Under the pieces are notes generated by a model, which saw only the letters and a list, made by a program, of their open reading frames with translations, made no database searches and was not told where the DNA came from. From Paenilisteria riparia FSL S10-1204 (GTDB lineage: Bacteria > Bacillota > Bacilli > Lactobacillales > Listeriaceae): DNA of 64,000 bases. Both the position numbers and the translations under genes were made by a program. This document shows, piece by piece, positions 48,989 to 58,962 of this stretch (position 1 is the first letter of the stretch; every line of letters starts with the position of its first letter). Location: NCBI RefSeq assembly GCF_000525995.1, contig NZ_AODL01000012.1:1-64000 (forward strand), written 5' to 3'.

Positions 48989-51177
48989 GTAAAATTAGTG
49001 TGTTACGAGAAACGAAAATAGACGCGCATTATTTTAATATGTATGCAAGTTTGATGACGACGGGAAATGGTTACTTAGGCATTCGCGCGTCGTTTGAGGA
49101 GGATTATCCGGAACAAACGCGCGGTATGTTTGTGGCGGGAATTTACAATAAGGCGCAAGAGCAAGTGAGTTCTGATTTAGTGAATTTGCCTGATGTGACA
49201 AAGTTTTGGATAGAGATAGACGGTGTTATTTTTTCGATGTTTAGTGGGCAAGTTAGTGAATTCAGACGGGAACTTGATTTGGCAACGGGTGAATTGTCGC
49301 GGGAACTTGTTTGGAAGCATCCGAATGGAAAGCAATTTGGGCTTTGTTTTAAACGATTTGTTAGTAAGAAAAAATTACATATGGTGTATTCAAAAGTAGC
49401 TGTAACGTGTTTGTCGGACGATGCGACGGTGCGGATTCGGACGGGCATAGACGGGCAGCAGACAAACTTTGGGACGCAGCATTTGGTGGAAGATTCTTTG
49501 CGAGTTTTCAGTGAAACGTGGATGCAGGGGGAATATACAACGACGCAAAGTAAGCAACGTATTGCGGTGACATCGATGGTTAGTCAACCTGGTTCTTTTG
49601 TGGCGAAAAATAGACAGTTGCATGTGACGGTAAATCAGGAGTTACCAAAGGAGCAGCCGTTTTCTGTAGAAAAAGTAAGCGTTATCGCGACGAGCTTGGA
49701 AGCGGAAAATCCGGCTGAGTTTGGATTACTGCAAATACGTGAGGCGAAAAGTTATGACGAGGCATTGATTGAATCGCAAAATGCTTGGGAGAAATTTTGG
49801 CGAGATTATCGGGTGACGGTGTCTTCCAAAAATGATTTTGACCAGTTGGCGCTTGATTTTGCAGCGTATCATTTGGAAGTGATGACGCCAAGTCATGATG
49901 AGCGGTTTAGTGTTGGTGCTAAAGGGCTTACGGGTGAGGGATATAAAGGTCATGTTTTTTGGGACACGGAGATTTTTATTGCGCCGTTTCATTTGTATAA
50001 TCATCCTGAAAAAGCTCGGAAGTTGTTGCGGTACCGGTATTTGCATTTGGAACAAGCGCGGGACAAGGCAGCGAAAAATGGGTATCAAGGTGCGCTGTTC
50101 CCTTGGGAGAGTGCGTTTAGCGGTGAGGAAGAGACGCCTGAGTTTGCAGCGATTAATGTGCGGACTGGAAAACGTCAAAAGGTGGCTTCGGCAATTGCGG
50201 AACATCATATTGTGGCGGATGTTGCGCATGCTGTTGTGAGTTACTATGAGGCAAGTCAGGATGAGCTTTTCATGGAGAATGAGGGCTTGAAAATTTTGCA
50301 GGATACCGCGCGTTTTTGGTTAAGTCGGGCTGTATTAAGGGACGGGAAATATGTTATATTAGATGTAATCGGTCCGGATGAATATACAGAACATGTGGAT
50401 AATAATGCGTATACGAACTACTTGGCGCATGAAAATGTGTACCAGACGTTGCGCTTTATGTCGAAATATGGACAAAAACATACGGCGTTTTATGATTTGT
50501 GTGAGGCGTTTTTACGCAAAATTTACTTGCCACAACCGAATGCTGATAAGCTGATACCGCAGGACGATACATTTCTTAGTAAGCCGGAAATTGATTTGGC
50601 GGTGTACAAGGAGAAGCAAGGGTCTCAGGCGATTTTGCTGGATTATTCGCGTGCGGAAGTGAACGAGATGCAGATTTTGAAGCAGGCAGATGTTGTGATG
50701 TTGCTTTATTTGATGCCCAATTTATTCTCGCAAGATATTGTGTCGCATAATTTGGATTATTACGAGCAGCATACCATTCATGATTCTTCGCTCAGCAAGG
50801 CGATTCACGCGATTGTGGCGAATCGGGTTGGACAGCAGGATTTGGCGTATCGTTTTTTTGAAGAGGCATGTCGAATTGATTTGGAAGCTACTTCTGGTGG
50901 AACGGATGAAGGTGTTCATGCGGCGTCACTTGGTGCGATTTGGCTTTCTACGGTGTTCGGTTTTGGTGGTATTGCGATTATGGACGGCGAGCTGCATTTG
51001 AATCCTCGTTTACCTGCGGAATGGGAACGCTTAGATTTTTCTTTTGTGTGGCACGGGGAGCGTTTGGAAATCACGCTAGAACAAGAACATATTGCGATTC
51101 GTAAACAATCAACAGCACCGATTTCGATTCATGTTTTTGGGAAAGAATACTGTATGACGGCTGGACTAGAAATTTAA
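48985..51177 (+). CDS. ycjT: GH65 glucoside phosphorylase (YcjT, kojibiose-phosphorylase-like)
   Basis: A 730-residue family-65 inverting phosphorylase. It has the N-terminal beta-sandwich (YLGIRASFEEDYPEQTRGMFVAGIY), the (alpha/alpha)6 barrel with GHVFWDTEIFIAPF, the general acid in VIGPDEYTEHVDNNAYTN (Glu at about 468), and the phosphate-binding TSGGTDEGVHAASLG. It would release beta-glucose-1-phosphate from an alpha-glucoside such as kojibiose. Beta-glucose-1-phosphate is exactly the substrate of the beta-phosphoglucomutase encoded two genes downstream. The 4-bp overlap with ycjS shows coupling. Confidence 0.93.
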   Translation: MSKISVLRETKIDAHYFNMYASLMTTGNGYLGIRASFEEDYPEQTRGMFVAGIYNKAQEQVSSDLVNLPDVTKFWIEIDGVIFSMFSGQVSEFRRELDLATGELSRELVWKHPNGKQFGLCFKRFVSKKKLHMVYSKVAVTCLSDDATVRIRTGIDGQQTNFGTQHLVEDSLRVFSETWMQGEYTTTQSKQRIAVTSMVSQPGSFVAKNRQLHVTVNQELPKEQPFSVEKVSVIATSLEAENPAEFGLLQIREAKSYDEALIESQNAWEKFWRDYRVTVSSKNDFDQLALDFAAYHLEVMTPSHDERFSVGAKGLTGEGYKGHVFWDTEIFIAPFHLYNHPEKARKLLRYRYLHLEQARDKAAKNGYQGALFPWESAFSGEEETPEFAAINVRTGKRQKVASAIAEHHIVADVAHAVVSYYEASQDELFMENEGLKILQDTARFWLSRAVLRDGKYVILDVIGPDEYTEHVDNNAYTNYLAHENVYQTLRFMSKYGQKHTAFYDLCEAFLRKIYLPQPNADKLIPQDDTFLSKPEIDLAVYKEKQGSQAILLDYSRAEVNEMQILKQADVVMLLYLMPNLFSQDIVSHNLDYYEQHTIHDSSLSKAIHAIVANRVGQQDLAYRFFEEACRIDLEATSGGTDEGVHAASLGAIWLSTVFGFGGIAIMDGELHLNPRLPAEWERLDFSFVWHGERLEITLEQEHIAIRKQSTAPISIHVFGKEYCMTAGLEI

Positions 51178-51200
51178 ATTTTGGAAGGAAGAGAGTAGAC

Positions 51201-52319
51201 ATGAAAATTGTCATTGCCCCGGATTCATATAAGGAAAGTTTGACAGCCCAGGAGGTTGCAAAGGCAATACAGACAGGATTCGCGACTGCTTTTCCAGACG
51301 CGGATTATCGCCTTTTGCCTGTAGGTGATGGTGGCGAAGGGACGATTCCAATTTTGGCGCAAGCATCGAACGGCGTGATGGAAGAGGTTCAGGTGACGGG
51401 ACCTTTTGGTGAACCTGTGACGGCAAAAATGGCATTTAGCGCGGATCGAACGCGTGCTTTTATTGAAATGGCCGAGGCGTGTGGTCTACACTTAGTGCCT
51501 TTAGAAAAACGTAATCCACTCGCAGTGAGCACGGTGGGTGTCGGTGAATTGATGCGACATGCGTTGGATATCGGCGTCCATGAAATGATTATTGGTGTTG
51601 GTGGAAGCGCCTCGCATGATGGTGGAATTGGCATGGCTTCGGCGCTTGGAGCTCATTTTTATAATCTTCGTGGGGAAGCAGTACCGGCACTAGGTGAAAA
51701 TTTAGGCGATATTAGTTCAGTGTCATTGCTAGATATGGACGCGCGGCTTGCCAAGACAACGATTCGGATTGCTGCCGATGTGGAGAATCCGCTTTGTGGT
51801 GAGAACGGTGCCGCAGCAATTTTCGGTCCGCAAAAGGGTTTGCCAAATGCGAAGATTGCGAGTATCGATAATTCGATGCGCGGTTTCTATTCGATTTTCA
51901 AACAAGATGTACGGGAGTTACCAGGAAGTGGTGCTGGCGGCGGTATGGGTGCTGGCCTAATGCTATTTGCAGGTGCTAAATTTGAGCCGGGTATCGAGCT
52001 TGTTTTGCGTGAGTTACGAATGAAGGAAGTGTGTGCTGACGCGGATATCATTGTTGTTGGCGAAGGACGCATGGACGGTCAGACAATCTTTGGCAAAGCG
52101 CCGATTGGTGTGGCTAATTGCGCACCGGAAAACGCGACGGTTATCGGTATTTGTGGTAGTATTGGAGATGGAATTGACGCGGTTTATTCGAAAATTGATG
52201 CTGTTTTTCCGACGATTGCAACGGCGGGGACACTGGCTGAAATTTTGCCGAAAACGCGTGAAAATATTGAACGGACTGCTCGAAATGTGGCGGTCTTGCT
52301 GAAAGGGAGAGTACGGTGA
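51201..52319 (+). CDS. glxK: Glycerate kinase (GlxK/GarK family)
   Basis: A 372-residue class II glycerate kinase (glycerate + ATP to 2- or 3-phosphoglycerate). Family blocks seen: IVIAPDSYKESLTAQEVA, LLPVGDGGEGT, GVGGSASHDGGIGMASALG, ADVENPLCGENGAAAIFGPQKG, GAGGGMGAGLM, VVGEGRMDGQT. GGAAGGAAGAGAG precedes ATG 51201. It overlaps the phosphoglucomutase gene by 4 bp. It has no counterpart in the E. coli ycj cluster. Its position suggests that a phosphorylase product here is glycerate, which it would feed into glycolysis. Confidence 0.93.
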   Translation: MKIVIAPDSYKESLTAQEVAKAIQTGFATAFPDADYRLLPVGDGGEGTIPILAQASNGVMEEVQVTGPFGEPVTAKMAFSADRTRAFIEMAEACGLHLVPLEKRNPLAVSTVGVGELMRHALDIGVHEMIIGVGGSASHDGGIGMASALGAHFYNLRGEAVPALGENLGDISSVSLLDMDARLAKTTIRIAADVENPLCGENGAAAIFGPQKGLPNAKIASIDNSMRGFYSIFKQDVRELPGSGAGGGMGAGLMLFAGAKFEPGIELVLRELRMKEVCADADIIVVGEGRMDGQTIFGKAPIGVANCAPENATVIGICGSIGDGIDAVYSKIDAVFPTIATAGTLAEILPKTRENIERTARNVAVLLKGRVR

Positions 52320-52975
52320 AACAGTTAGAAGCAGTAATTTTTGACTTAGATGGTGTCATCACAGATAGCGCACATTTTCATTATTTAGCATGGAAACAAC
52401 TAGCGGCGGACATAAATATCAAGATTGATGAGGCATTTAATGAGACGCTAAAAGGAATTAGTCGCATGGATTCGCTCGATCTAATCTTAGCAAAAGGCGG
52501 ACGAGAACAAGATTTTACACTTGCCGAAAAAGAAGAACTGGCTGCAAAGAAAAACGCGCATTATGTGGAACTTCTAAAAGACTTGTCTCCAGCTGATATC
52601 TTGCCTGGCATCGCTTCATTACTAGAAGCAATTCGCACAGCAGGCCTAAAAATTGCACTGGCTTCCGTTTCTAAAAACGCACCAATGGTTCTGGCAGCAT
52701 TAGGTTTAACGGACAGCTTCGACTATTTGGCAGATGCAGCGAAAATCACACATTCAAAACCAGACCCAGAAATCTTCTTAGTTGCGGCGGCAGGCCTTGG
52801 AGTTGCACCTGAAAATGCAGTGGGAATTGAAGATGCGCAAGCTGGTGTAGAAGCTATTAAATCAGCAGGAATGAAAGCAATTGGTGTTGGAACAGGACTT
52901 ATTGGAGCAGATGAACTTGTAAGTGACACATCCGAATTGACGCTAGCTATCATCCAAAAAGTATTCCAACTCTAG
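52316..52975 (+). CDS. pgmB: Beta-phosphoglucomutase (YcjU/PgmB)
   Basis: A 219-residue HAD-superfamily mutase that converts beta-glucose-1-phosphate to glucose-6-phosphate. Motif I FDLDGVITDSAHFHYLAWK has the nucleophile Asp and general acid Asp; the cap contains the substrate loop KGISRMDSLDLIL; motif III (HSKPDPEIF) and motif IV (GIEDAQAGVEAI) are intact. Last gene of the operon; takes the product of the GH65 phosphorylase. GTG 52316 overlaps the kinase stop. Confidence 0.94.
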   Translation: MKQLEAVIFDLDGVITDSAHFHYLAWKQLAADINIKIDEAFNETLKGISRMDSLDLILAKGGREQDFTLAEKEELAAKKNAHYVELLKDLSPADILPGIASLLEAIRTAGLKIALASVSKNAPMVLAALGLTDSFDYLADAAKITHSKPDPEIFLVAAAGLGVAPENAVGIEDAQAGVEAIKSAGMKAIGVGTGLIGADELVSDTSELTLAIIQKVFQL

Positions 52976-53082
52976 CTCAGCGTGTTGGCAAACAATGAGG
53001 TTTGGAGGGATGGACGGGTTTTAAATTTAAAACATAGTTTTAATCGTTACCTAAATCATAAGATTATTGTTATAGTAAATAT

Positions 53083-53194
53083 GAAAAAAGAAGGTATGTG
53101 CGAACATGACCTGCCTTCAGTAGCGTCTTAAGAAGACGACTCTTGTTGTATTAGTAACCATCAAGCTCGGTCAAACGATTGGTGGTTATTTTTT
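53083..53194 (+). ncRNA. Candidate structured small RNA upstream of the mannoside operon
   Basis: A region of about 112 nt with three helices. First, AGGTATGT/ACATGACCT closed by a GCGA tetraloop (53092-53112, one bulge). Second, CGTCTT/AAGACG (53124-53138). Third, an intrinsic terminator TAACCATCAA/TTGGTGGTTA with a six-T tail (53155-53194). TATAGT at 53071-53076 with TTACCT 18 bp upstream could be the promoter. There is no open frame of note and no known RNA family that I recognise. The rest of 52976-53287 holds only an AT-rich palindrome (GTTTTAAATTTAAAAC, about 53020-53035). Confidence 0.6.
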
Positions 53195-53287
53195 GTGGGC
53201 ATTTTCTCATTTGAATAATAGCTAAAAAATTTACTGGATAGACTTGTCAGCTTCTTTTCGGCAATCGAAAATCATTTTCGAAATACC

Positions 53288-53325
53288 TGTAACCGCTTGC
53301 ACGACTATTAGTATATCCTTATAAT
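53288..53325 (+). promoter_or_regulatory. Mannoside operon promoter with cre-like site
   Basis: TTGCAC (53298-53303) and TATAAT (53320-53325) with a 16-bp spacer. A 14-nt cre-like sequence TGTAACCGCTTGCA (53288-53301) overlaps the -35 box and matches the CcpA consensus at 12 of 14 positions. Catabolite repression is likely. Confidence 0.7.
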
Positions 53326-53451
53326 AAAAATAACAAACGAGAAAGGTATAATAATTCCCAAAAGTGGCTATTTATATTGAATGAAATTGGAAAAATAGAA
53401 ATATTTAATCATATTTTTGTTTTTAAAAACAATAAAAAGGAGAGTTTAAGC

Positions 53452-54700
53452 ATGAAAAAAGTTATATCCATCAGTTGTATAGTTGCAGTTCTAATGCTTT
53501 TGGCTAGTTGTGGCGGAGGCGGCGATTCCTCAAGTTCAGCAGTGGAATTTTATACCGATAAGGGCGGTGAAAATGTTGGGATTATGAATTCCATGTCCGA
53601 CCAAATTAAAAAAGATGGTGGTGTAGGGTACAAAACAGTTGGTTACACGGAAGTAACAGCTTATGAAACGGCGATTCAGCAATCGCTTGATAGCGACAAA
53701 GCACCGGGTTTGTTCACATGGTGGAGTGGCGATAAACTGAAAAAACTGGTAGACAATGATTTAGTAGTTGACCTAACGAAAGAATGGAAAGACTATTATG
53801 AAAAAGAAGGCGTGAACCCAGGACTTGCCGACGCTTTCACCATTAATGGCAAAGTTTATGCAGCACCCTACAGTGTTCTTTATAACGGCATTTTATACAA
53901 TAAACACCTTTTCGATAAATATAATTTAGAAGTACCTAAAACATGGGACGAGTTCATCAAAGTTTGCGATACCTTAAAAGCAAATAAAGTCGAACCAATT
54001 GGCTTGAAAAACGATCCGTGGGCAAGCTTCCTCTGGTTCCAAACACTTACCGCCAGCTATGATCCGGACCTTTACGTCGGTTTAACAAAAGGGGATATTA
54101 AATATACTGATCCTGAAATGAAGAAAGTCATGAAAATCTGGCAAAAGATGATTAAAAAAAGGTTACTTCGGCGATCCGGTCGATCCAGCATCTCAAGCAA
54201 AAATGTTCTCATCTGATAAGAGTGCCATGATTTATGAGCCAACCGTGACATCCACTAATTTGAAAAAAGACTACAATATGGAACCCGGCAAAGACTTCGA
54301 CGTATTTGTTGCACCATCAATGACAGCTAATCAAAAACAAGTTATTTTCTACGAAGCGGCTCCAATCGTTGTGTCAAAAAATAGTAAACAAAGTGCAGAA
54401 GCTAAAAAAGTACTACAAAGCTTCTACAAAAAAGATGTGCAGCAAATTTTTGTTGATGAGGCAGGCATTATTAATACCAATCAAACAAAATCGGATGACC
54501 CTGTTAACGGCGGTTTTGTAAAAGAAGCAGCGGATACTAGTAAATATACAGTAATGATTCGTTACTACGAAGCAACACCTATTGATATTGTGAATGTGGC
54601 TACCGACGAATTGTGGAAGTTCTTCTACAACCCGACAGATGCCATGATTGACGATACATTAAACACAATTCAAAAAGCAGCAGATAGCGCATTTAAATAA
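53452..54700 (+). CDS. Sugar ABC receptor lipoprotein of the mannoside locus (frameshift)
   Basis: A CUT1 receptor of about 415 residues with a lipoprotein signal peptide (lipobox LLASC) and Gly/Ser linker. The frame breaks in the A7 run at about 54154-54160; removing one A gives KKGYFGDPVDPASQAKMFSSDKS and joins the two halves, so a sequencing insertion is likely. AAAAAGGAGAG precedes ATG 53452. It is followed by two permeases and three mannoside-processing genes, so a mannose-containing oligosaccharide is the probable ligand. No ATPase gene is nearby. Confidence 0.87.
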
Positions 54701-54775
54701 TGTAAAAGCAAGGGGGAGTATTAATACTGTTCACCTCTTGCTTTAGAATGAGTTTACTAGAAGGGTGTGACCTGT

Positions 54776-55666
54776 ATGAGTCTGCAAGCAAAGCCGAACG
54801 TAAGAAGAGGAGCTGGTTTAAAAACCTATCTATATATTGCGCCAGCCGTGCTCTTTGTCTTTTGTTTTTGTATTTTATCGATTTTGTTCACGTTGGTTAT
54901 TAGTTTCACGAATTGGAGCGGTTTAGGGGATTTTGAATTTGTCGGTTTTAGTAATTATGTTGCGGTTTTTCAAGATAAGAATTTCCTATTGTCTTGCATT
55001 AATACGTTGGTTTGGGTAGCTGCGGGCTTGATTATTCCTGTTGTCTTGCCACTGCTTTTCGCCATCGCTATTACAAAAAGTTCATTTTCAACGTTATTCA
55101 AAAACCTGTTTTATTTTCCGAATGCGGTTTCAGGTGTTATTGTTGGCTTAATTATGACGAGTTTGTTATCGATGTATGGTTTGCCACAACTTCTTGGGAT
55201 GATGGGTTTTGAGAATTTGGATAAGAACTGGTTGAATATACCGTATGTCAATACTGGTGTGATGATTGGAGCCGGGATTTGGCAAGGTATTGGGATGAAC
55301 ATGTTGCTCTTCATTATTGGTTTGGTGAATATGCCGACAGAACCGATTGAGGCGGCGAAATTAGAAGGTGCTTCTGGACTTACGTTGTATACGAAAATTA
55401 TTTTGCCGTTGTTGAAGCCGACGATTATTGTTGTTGTTCTCATGTCACTTGTGAACAGCTTCAAGACGTTTGACAGTATTTGGGTAATGACTGGTGGTGG
55501 GCCATACCGAACTTCGGAAACATTGGCGGTTACGATGTACAAAGAGTCGTTTTCCAATAGTCATCTAGGGATGGGTTCAGCTATTGCTGTCATGCTATCC
55601 GTGATTATATTAGTTATTTCGATTGTCTACTTAAGAAAGACGTTCACTAGAGAAGGGGGTCAATAA
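54776..55666 (+). CDS. Sugar ABC permease, MalF-like
   Basis: About 296 residues, six TM segments, EAA loop IEAAKLEGASGLTLYTKIILP. ATG 54776 (after GAAGGG) is preferred over the in-frame GTG 54767, which sits too close to that site. The stop coincides with the start of the next permease (TAATG-type junction). Confidence 0.9.
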   Translation: MSLQAKPNVRRGAGLKTYLYIAPAVLFVFCFCILSILFTLVISFTNWSGLGDFEFVGFSNYVAVFQDKNFLLSCINTLVWVAAGLIIPVVLPLLFAIAITKSSFSTLFKNLFYFPNAVSGVIVGLIMTSLLSMYGLPQLLGMMGFENLDKNWLNIPYVNTGVMIGAGIWQGIGMNMLLFIIGLVNMPTEPIEAAKLEGASGLTLYTKIILPLLKPTIIVVVLMSLVNSFKTFDSIWVMTGGGPYRTSETLAVTMYKESFSNSHLGMGSAIAVMLSVIILVISIVYLRKTFTREGGQ

Positions 55667-56505
55667 TGATGGTAGAAGCAAAACATGCTGGCGTTGGGAA
55701 ATGGGTCATCAATACTATCCTAATTATCTTGGCAATTATATGGATTTTCCCATTCCTTTACGTTATTGTTAACGCTGTGAAAAGTTCTGCAGAATATAGT
55801 ACAGGGAACTTCTGGGACTTGCCAAAATCATTCTCGATTTCAGAAAACTGGCAGTACTTGACGCAGCAAATACAACTCGGCTCGGGCTTTATCAACAGTA
55901 TGATTTACGGCGCGCTTGGTGGAGCTCTTGGGATTATCATGGCCGCATTGGCGGCGTACGCGATTGAAACACTGAAAATTAAGCATGGTTTGCTATGGTT
56001 TTTCGTGATTTATAGTGGGACTATTTTTCCGTTTCAAGTGTATTTAATTCCGATTTTTAAAGCGTATAATAAGGTTGGGTTGTATGATACGCGATTTGGG
56101 ATGATTTTGATTTATGCAGCACTCATTATTCCGTTTAGCGTGTTTGTATTGCGGAACTTTTTGATGGGTGTCTCCAAAGAAATGTTAGAAAGCGCAAGGA
56201 TTGATGGCGCTTCTGATTTCTATATTTTCCGCAAAATTTATATGCCAATGGCTCGTGCGCCGCTTGCTGCTGTGTTTTTGTTCCAGTTTACTTGGATTTG
56301 GAGCGATTTGCTGTTTGGGATGACGTTAACGAAATCTGAGTCGGCACGCCCAGTAATGGCATCGGTTTCATTGCTTGGTGGAGCTACGATTCAGAAAGTA
56401 CCACCGATTCTACTAGCAGCCATCATCGTATCGATACCGACCATCATTTTATTCGTACTGTCACACAGAAATTTGGAAAAAGGCTTTATCGTCACTACAA
56501 AATAA
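55666..56505 (+). CDS. Sugar ABC permease, MalG-like
   Basis: A 279-residue CUT1 permease with six TM segments and the EAA loop ESARIDGASDFYIFRKIYMP. Tandem ATGs (55666, 55669) follow AGAAGGGGG. The C-terminus HRNLEKGFIVTTK is typical of MalG-type subunits. It completes the importer for the mannoside operon, 15 bp before the GH38 gene. Confidence 0.92.
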   Translation: MMVEAKHAGVGKWVINTILIILAIIWIFPFLYVIVNAVKSSAEYSTGNFWDLPKSFSISENWQYLTQQIQLGSGFINSMIYGALGGALGIIMAALAAYAIETLKIKHGLLWFFVIYSGTIFPFQVYLIPIFKAYNKVGLYDTRFGMILIYAALIIPFSVFVLRNFLMGVSKEMLESARIDGASDFYIFRKIYMPMARAPLAAVFLFQFTWIWSDLLFGMTLTKSESARPVMASVSLLGGATIQKVPPILLAAIIVSIPTIILFVLSHRNLEKGFIVTTK

Positions 56506-56520
56506 GGAGTGTTTTGAAAA

Positions 56521-58950
56521 ATGGGTTTATCAAAAAAATGGACATTGTACTTACTGCACCATTCACACACAGACATTGGCTACACGGAGCGTCAAGAAAA
56601 GTTGAAACGGTATCATGTGGACTTTATTCAGCAAGCCATCGATATTTTAACGGATATTGAAAATGGCAAACATCCGGAGTGGGAAGGTTTTCGGTGGGTA
56701 TGCGAGAATTATTGGCAAGTGGAGAACTTCCTTGCGAACAGTAGTCCTGATAATATTGCGTGCTTTGAGCGCTACGTTCAGGCGGGACTTATTGATATTT
56801 CGCTCAATTATTTGAATATGACGGAGCTGGCGGATAATGATTTGCTAAATTACAAATTAGCACAAGGTAGAAGTTATGCAGATCGGTTGGCTGTACCGCT
56901 TGATTCAGCGATGACGGCTGATATTAATGGTTATTCTTGGGGTTATGCGGATGCGCTGGCTAAGAATGGGATTGAGAATTTATTCAGTTGTATTCATACG
57001 CATCACGGGATGTACCCACTTGGCAAAAAGCATAATGGCTTCTGGTGGGAAGGGCCAAGTGGCGAACGCGTGTTGACGTGGGTGTCGGATCATTATCATA
57101 TGGGAAATGAGCTATGTCTAGTGCCGGAACACGGGATTACGTATTTATTGGAGGATCGCTATAATCCGGATGCGGAAGTGGCTGATTTTAAAATTGCAGA
57201 GGAGCGGATTTATAAATATATTGAGAACTTGGATAATGATGCAGAGTATGACTATCATTTTGTGCCGGTGATGATTTCTGGGATGAGTACGGATAATGGT
57301 GCGCCGAATGGACGTATTTTGGAGCGCGTGAAGGCTTGGAATGAGTTACATGGCGATGAAATCGAAATCGAGATGATTACGTTGAACCACTTTTTTGAAA
57401 TTTTGCGGGAACAAGTGAATGAGCTACCGGTTTATCGTGGTGATTGGAATGATTGGTGGGCTGACGGAATTGGCTCGACGCCTGCAGTTGTGAAGCATTA
57501 CAAAGATGCCCAACGAAAATTCCATCTTGGGAAACAGTTGGCGCCTGATGCTGTTGCGGCGGATAAGGCATACATGGATGACGTGGCGTATGAGTTGACG
57601 TTATACGCAGAGCATACGTGGGGCTATTCTTCCTCTGTAACGGAACCTTGGGAGACGCTCGTTAATGACTTAGATTTCAGAAAATCAGCATATGCGATTC
57701 GGGCTAATCAGTTGGCTTCGCTAAAATTAGATGCCATTTTGGCGGATAAAGGGGAAGTTAGTATCCGGCCGGACCGGGAAAAATTATTTAAAGTAATAAA
57801 TCCGCAGGCAACGAAGCGCAAGGACAGTGTTCGTTTGTATATTGAGCATTGGGAAGATGTGGAGGGCGTTGCAGTTGATATTTTACTGCAAAATATGGAG
57901 GTTGTGGATGAGCAGACGGGAAACGTATTGCCATCACAAGTCCGTGCTATTGCGCGCGCGAAAGAAGTGGAAGTTGTTATCGAATTGGACGCTTTGGAAG
58001 AACGGATTTTGCGAATTCGACCTAAAAAGGAATTGCAGAAGGAGAAATATCGTTATTTAGCGGTAGATAAAGTGAACGATATTATGTATGATGGTTGGCA
58101 AGAGGGATTGCGTGTCAATGCGCATCAGGTGGAGACGCCGTATTATTCGATGGTCCTGGATGAAACGCAGGGCATTGTTTCGTTAGTTGATAAGCAGGAC
58201 GGGTGTTCATTACTACGCGAAAACATGGAGCATGCGCCGTTTGCCGGGATTTATGAGCGGACGGAAACGAAGCCAAATGCGTGGGAAGTGCGACACACGA
58301 TGGGGCGCAATCGCAAGAAGGTGGACACGATGCGGTATGTGTCGAAATTGCGGGACGTTCGCGTTGCGGAAGCTGGTGCTGTGAGCGCGACGGTTGTTTT
58401 CACGTACGACTTAGAAGGCACGCAAATGTATGAAATTCATATGAAAGTCTACCGTGACACACCAAAAATTGATGTGACGTTGCGTTTGCATAAGGACAGT
58501 GTTTGGGACCCAGAGAATTTATACATTTCCTTCCCATTCACGACAGGCGTCAAAGAGGAACTTTTCGTTGATAAAACGGGATGTATTTTGCGGCCGGGGA
58601 TAGATCAGTTGCCAGAAACGAATCAGGAATTTTACTTAGTACAAGAAGGCGCGGCTTATGTTGGTGAAGAGAAGTCACTTATTATAGCTGTGAAAGATAC
58701 GCCACTACTTGTGTTTGGCGATTTGGAACATCACTTGATTGAGCTATCAGGACACGGGGATAAGAATAAGAACGCAGAGCCGCTTTATGTTTGGGCAATG
58801 AATAATTTTTGGGAAACGAATTTTAAAGTGGATTTGGCGGGCTTTTATGAATTTCGTTATACGGTTGCGACGGTATCAACAGGCGAGGCAGAGTCGGCGG
58901 TCGATGCTTGTAAGTCATACAATCAAGGCTTTTTATCGATGTATATATGA
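56521..58950 (+). CDS. GH38 alpha-mannosidase
   Basis: An 809-residue intracellular alpha-mannosidase (GH38). The N-terminal zinc motif HSHTDIG (HxHxD-like, residues about 14-20) and the nucleophile region MTADINGYSWGYADAL (Asp at about 139) are present, as is the EHTWGYSSS zinc-binding histidine region. The C-terminal beta domains are full length and there is no signal peptide. It trims alpha-mannosyl residues from imported oligosaccharides, in the manner of the streptococcal N-glycan GH38 enzymes. Neighbouring GH125 and ROK kinase genes support this. Confidence 0.93.
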   Translation: MGLSKKWTLYLLHHSHTDIGYTERQEKLKRYHVDFIQQAIDILTDIENGKHPEWEGFRWVCENYWQVENFLANSSPDNIACFERYVQAGLIDISLNYLNMTELADNDLLNYKLAQGRSYADRLAVPLDSAMTADINGYSWGYADALAKNGIENLFSCIHTHHGMYPLGKKHNGFWWEGPSGERVLTWVSDHYHMGNELCLVPEHGITYLLEDRYNPDAEVADFKIAEERIYKYIENLDNDAEYDYHFVPVMISGMSTDNGAPNGRILERVKAWNELHGDEIEIEMITLNHFFEILREQVNELPVYRGDWNDWWADGIGSTPAVVKHYKDAQRKFHLGKQLAPDAVAADKAYMDDVAYELTLYAEHTWGYSSSVTEPWETLVNDLDFRKSAYAIRANQLASLKLDAILADKGEVSIRPDREKLFKVINPQATKRKDSVRLYIEHWEDVEGVAVDILLQNMEVVDEQTGNVLPSQVRAIARAKEVEVVIELDALEERILRIRPKKELQKEKYRYLAVDKVNDIMYDGWQEGLRVNAHQVETPYYSMVLDETQGIVSLVDKQDGCSLLRENMEHAPFAGIYERTETKPNAWEVRHTMGRNRKKVDTMRYVSKLRDVRVAEAGAVSATVVFTYDLEGTQMYEIHMKVYRDTPKIDVTLRLHKDSVWDPENLYISFPFTTGVKEELFVDKTGCILRPGIDQLPETNQEFYLVQEGAAYVGEEKSLIIAVKDTPLLVFGDLEHHLIELSGHGDKNKNAEPLYVWAMNNFWETNFKVDLAGFYEFRYTVATVSTGEAESAVDACKSYNQGFLSMYI

Positions 58951-58962
58951 GAGGTGTAGGCG

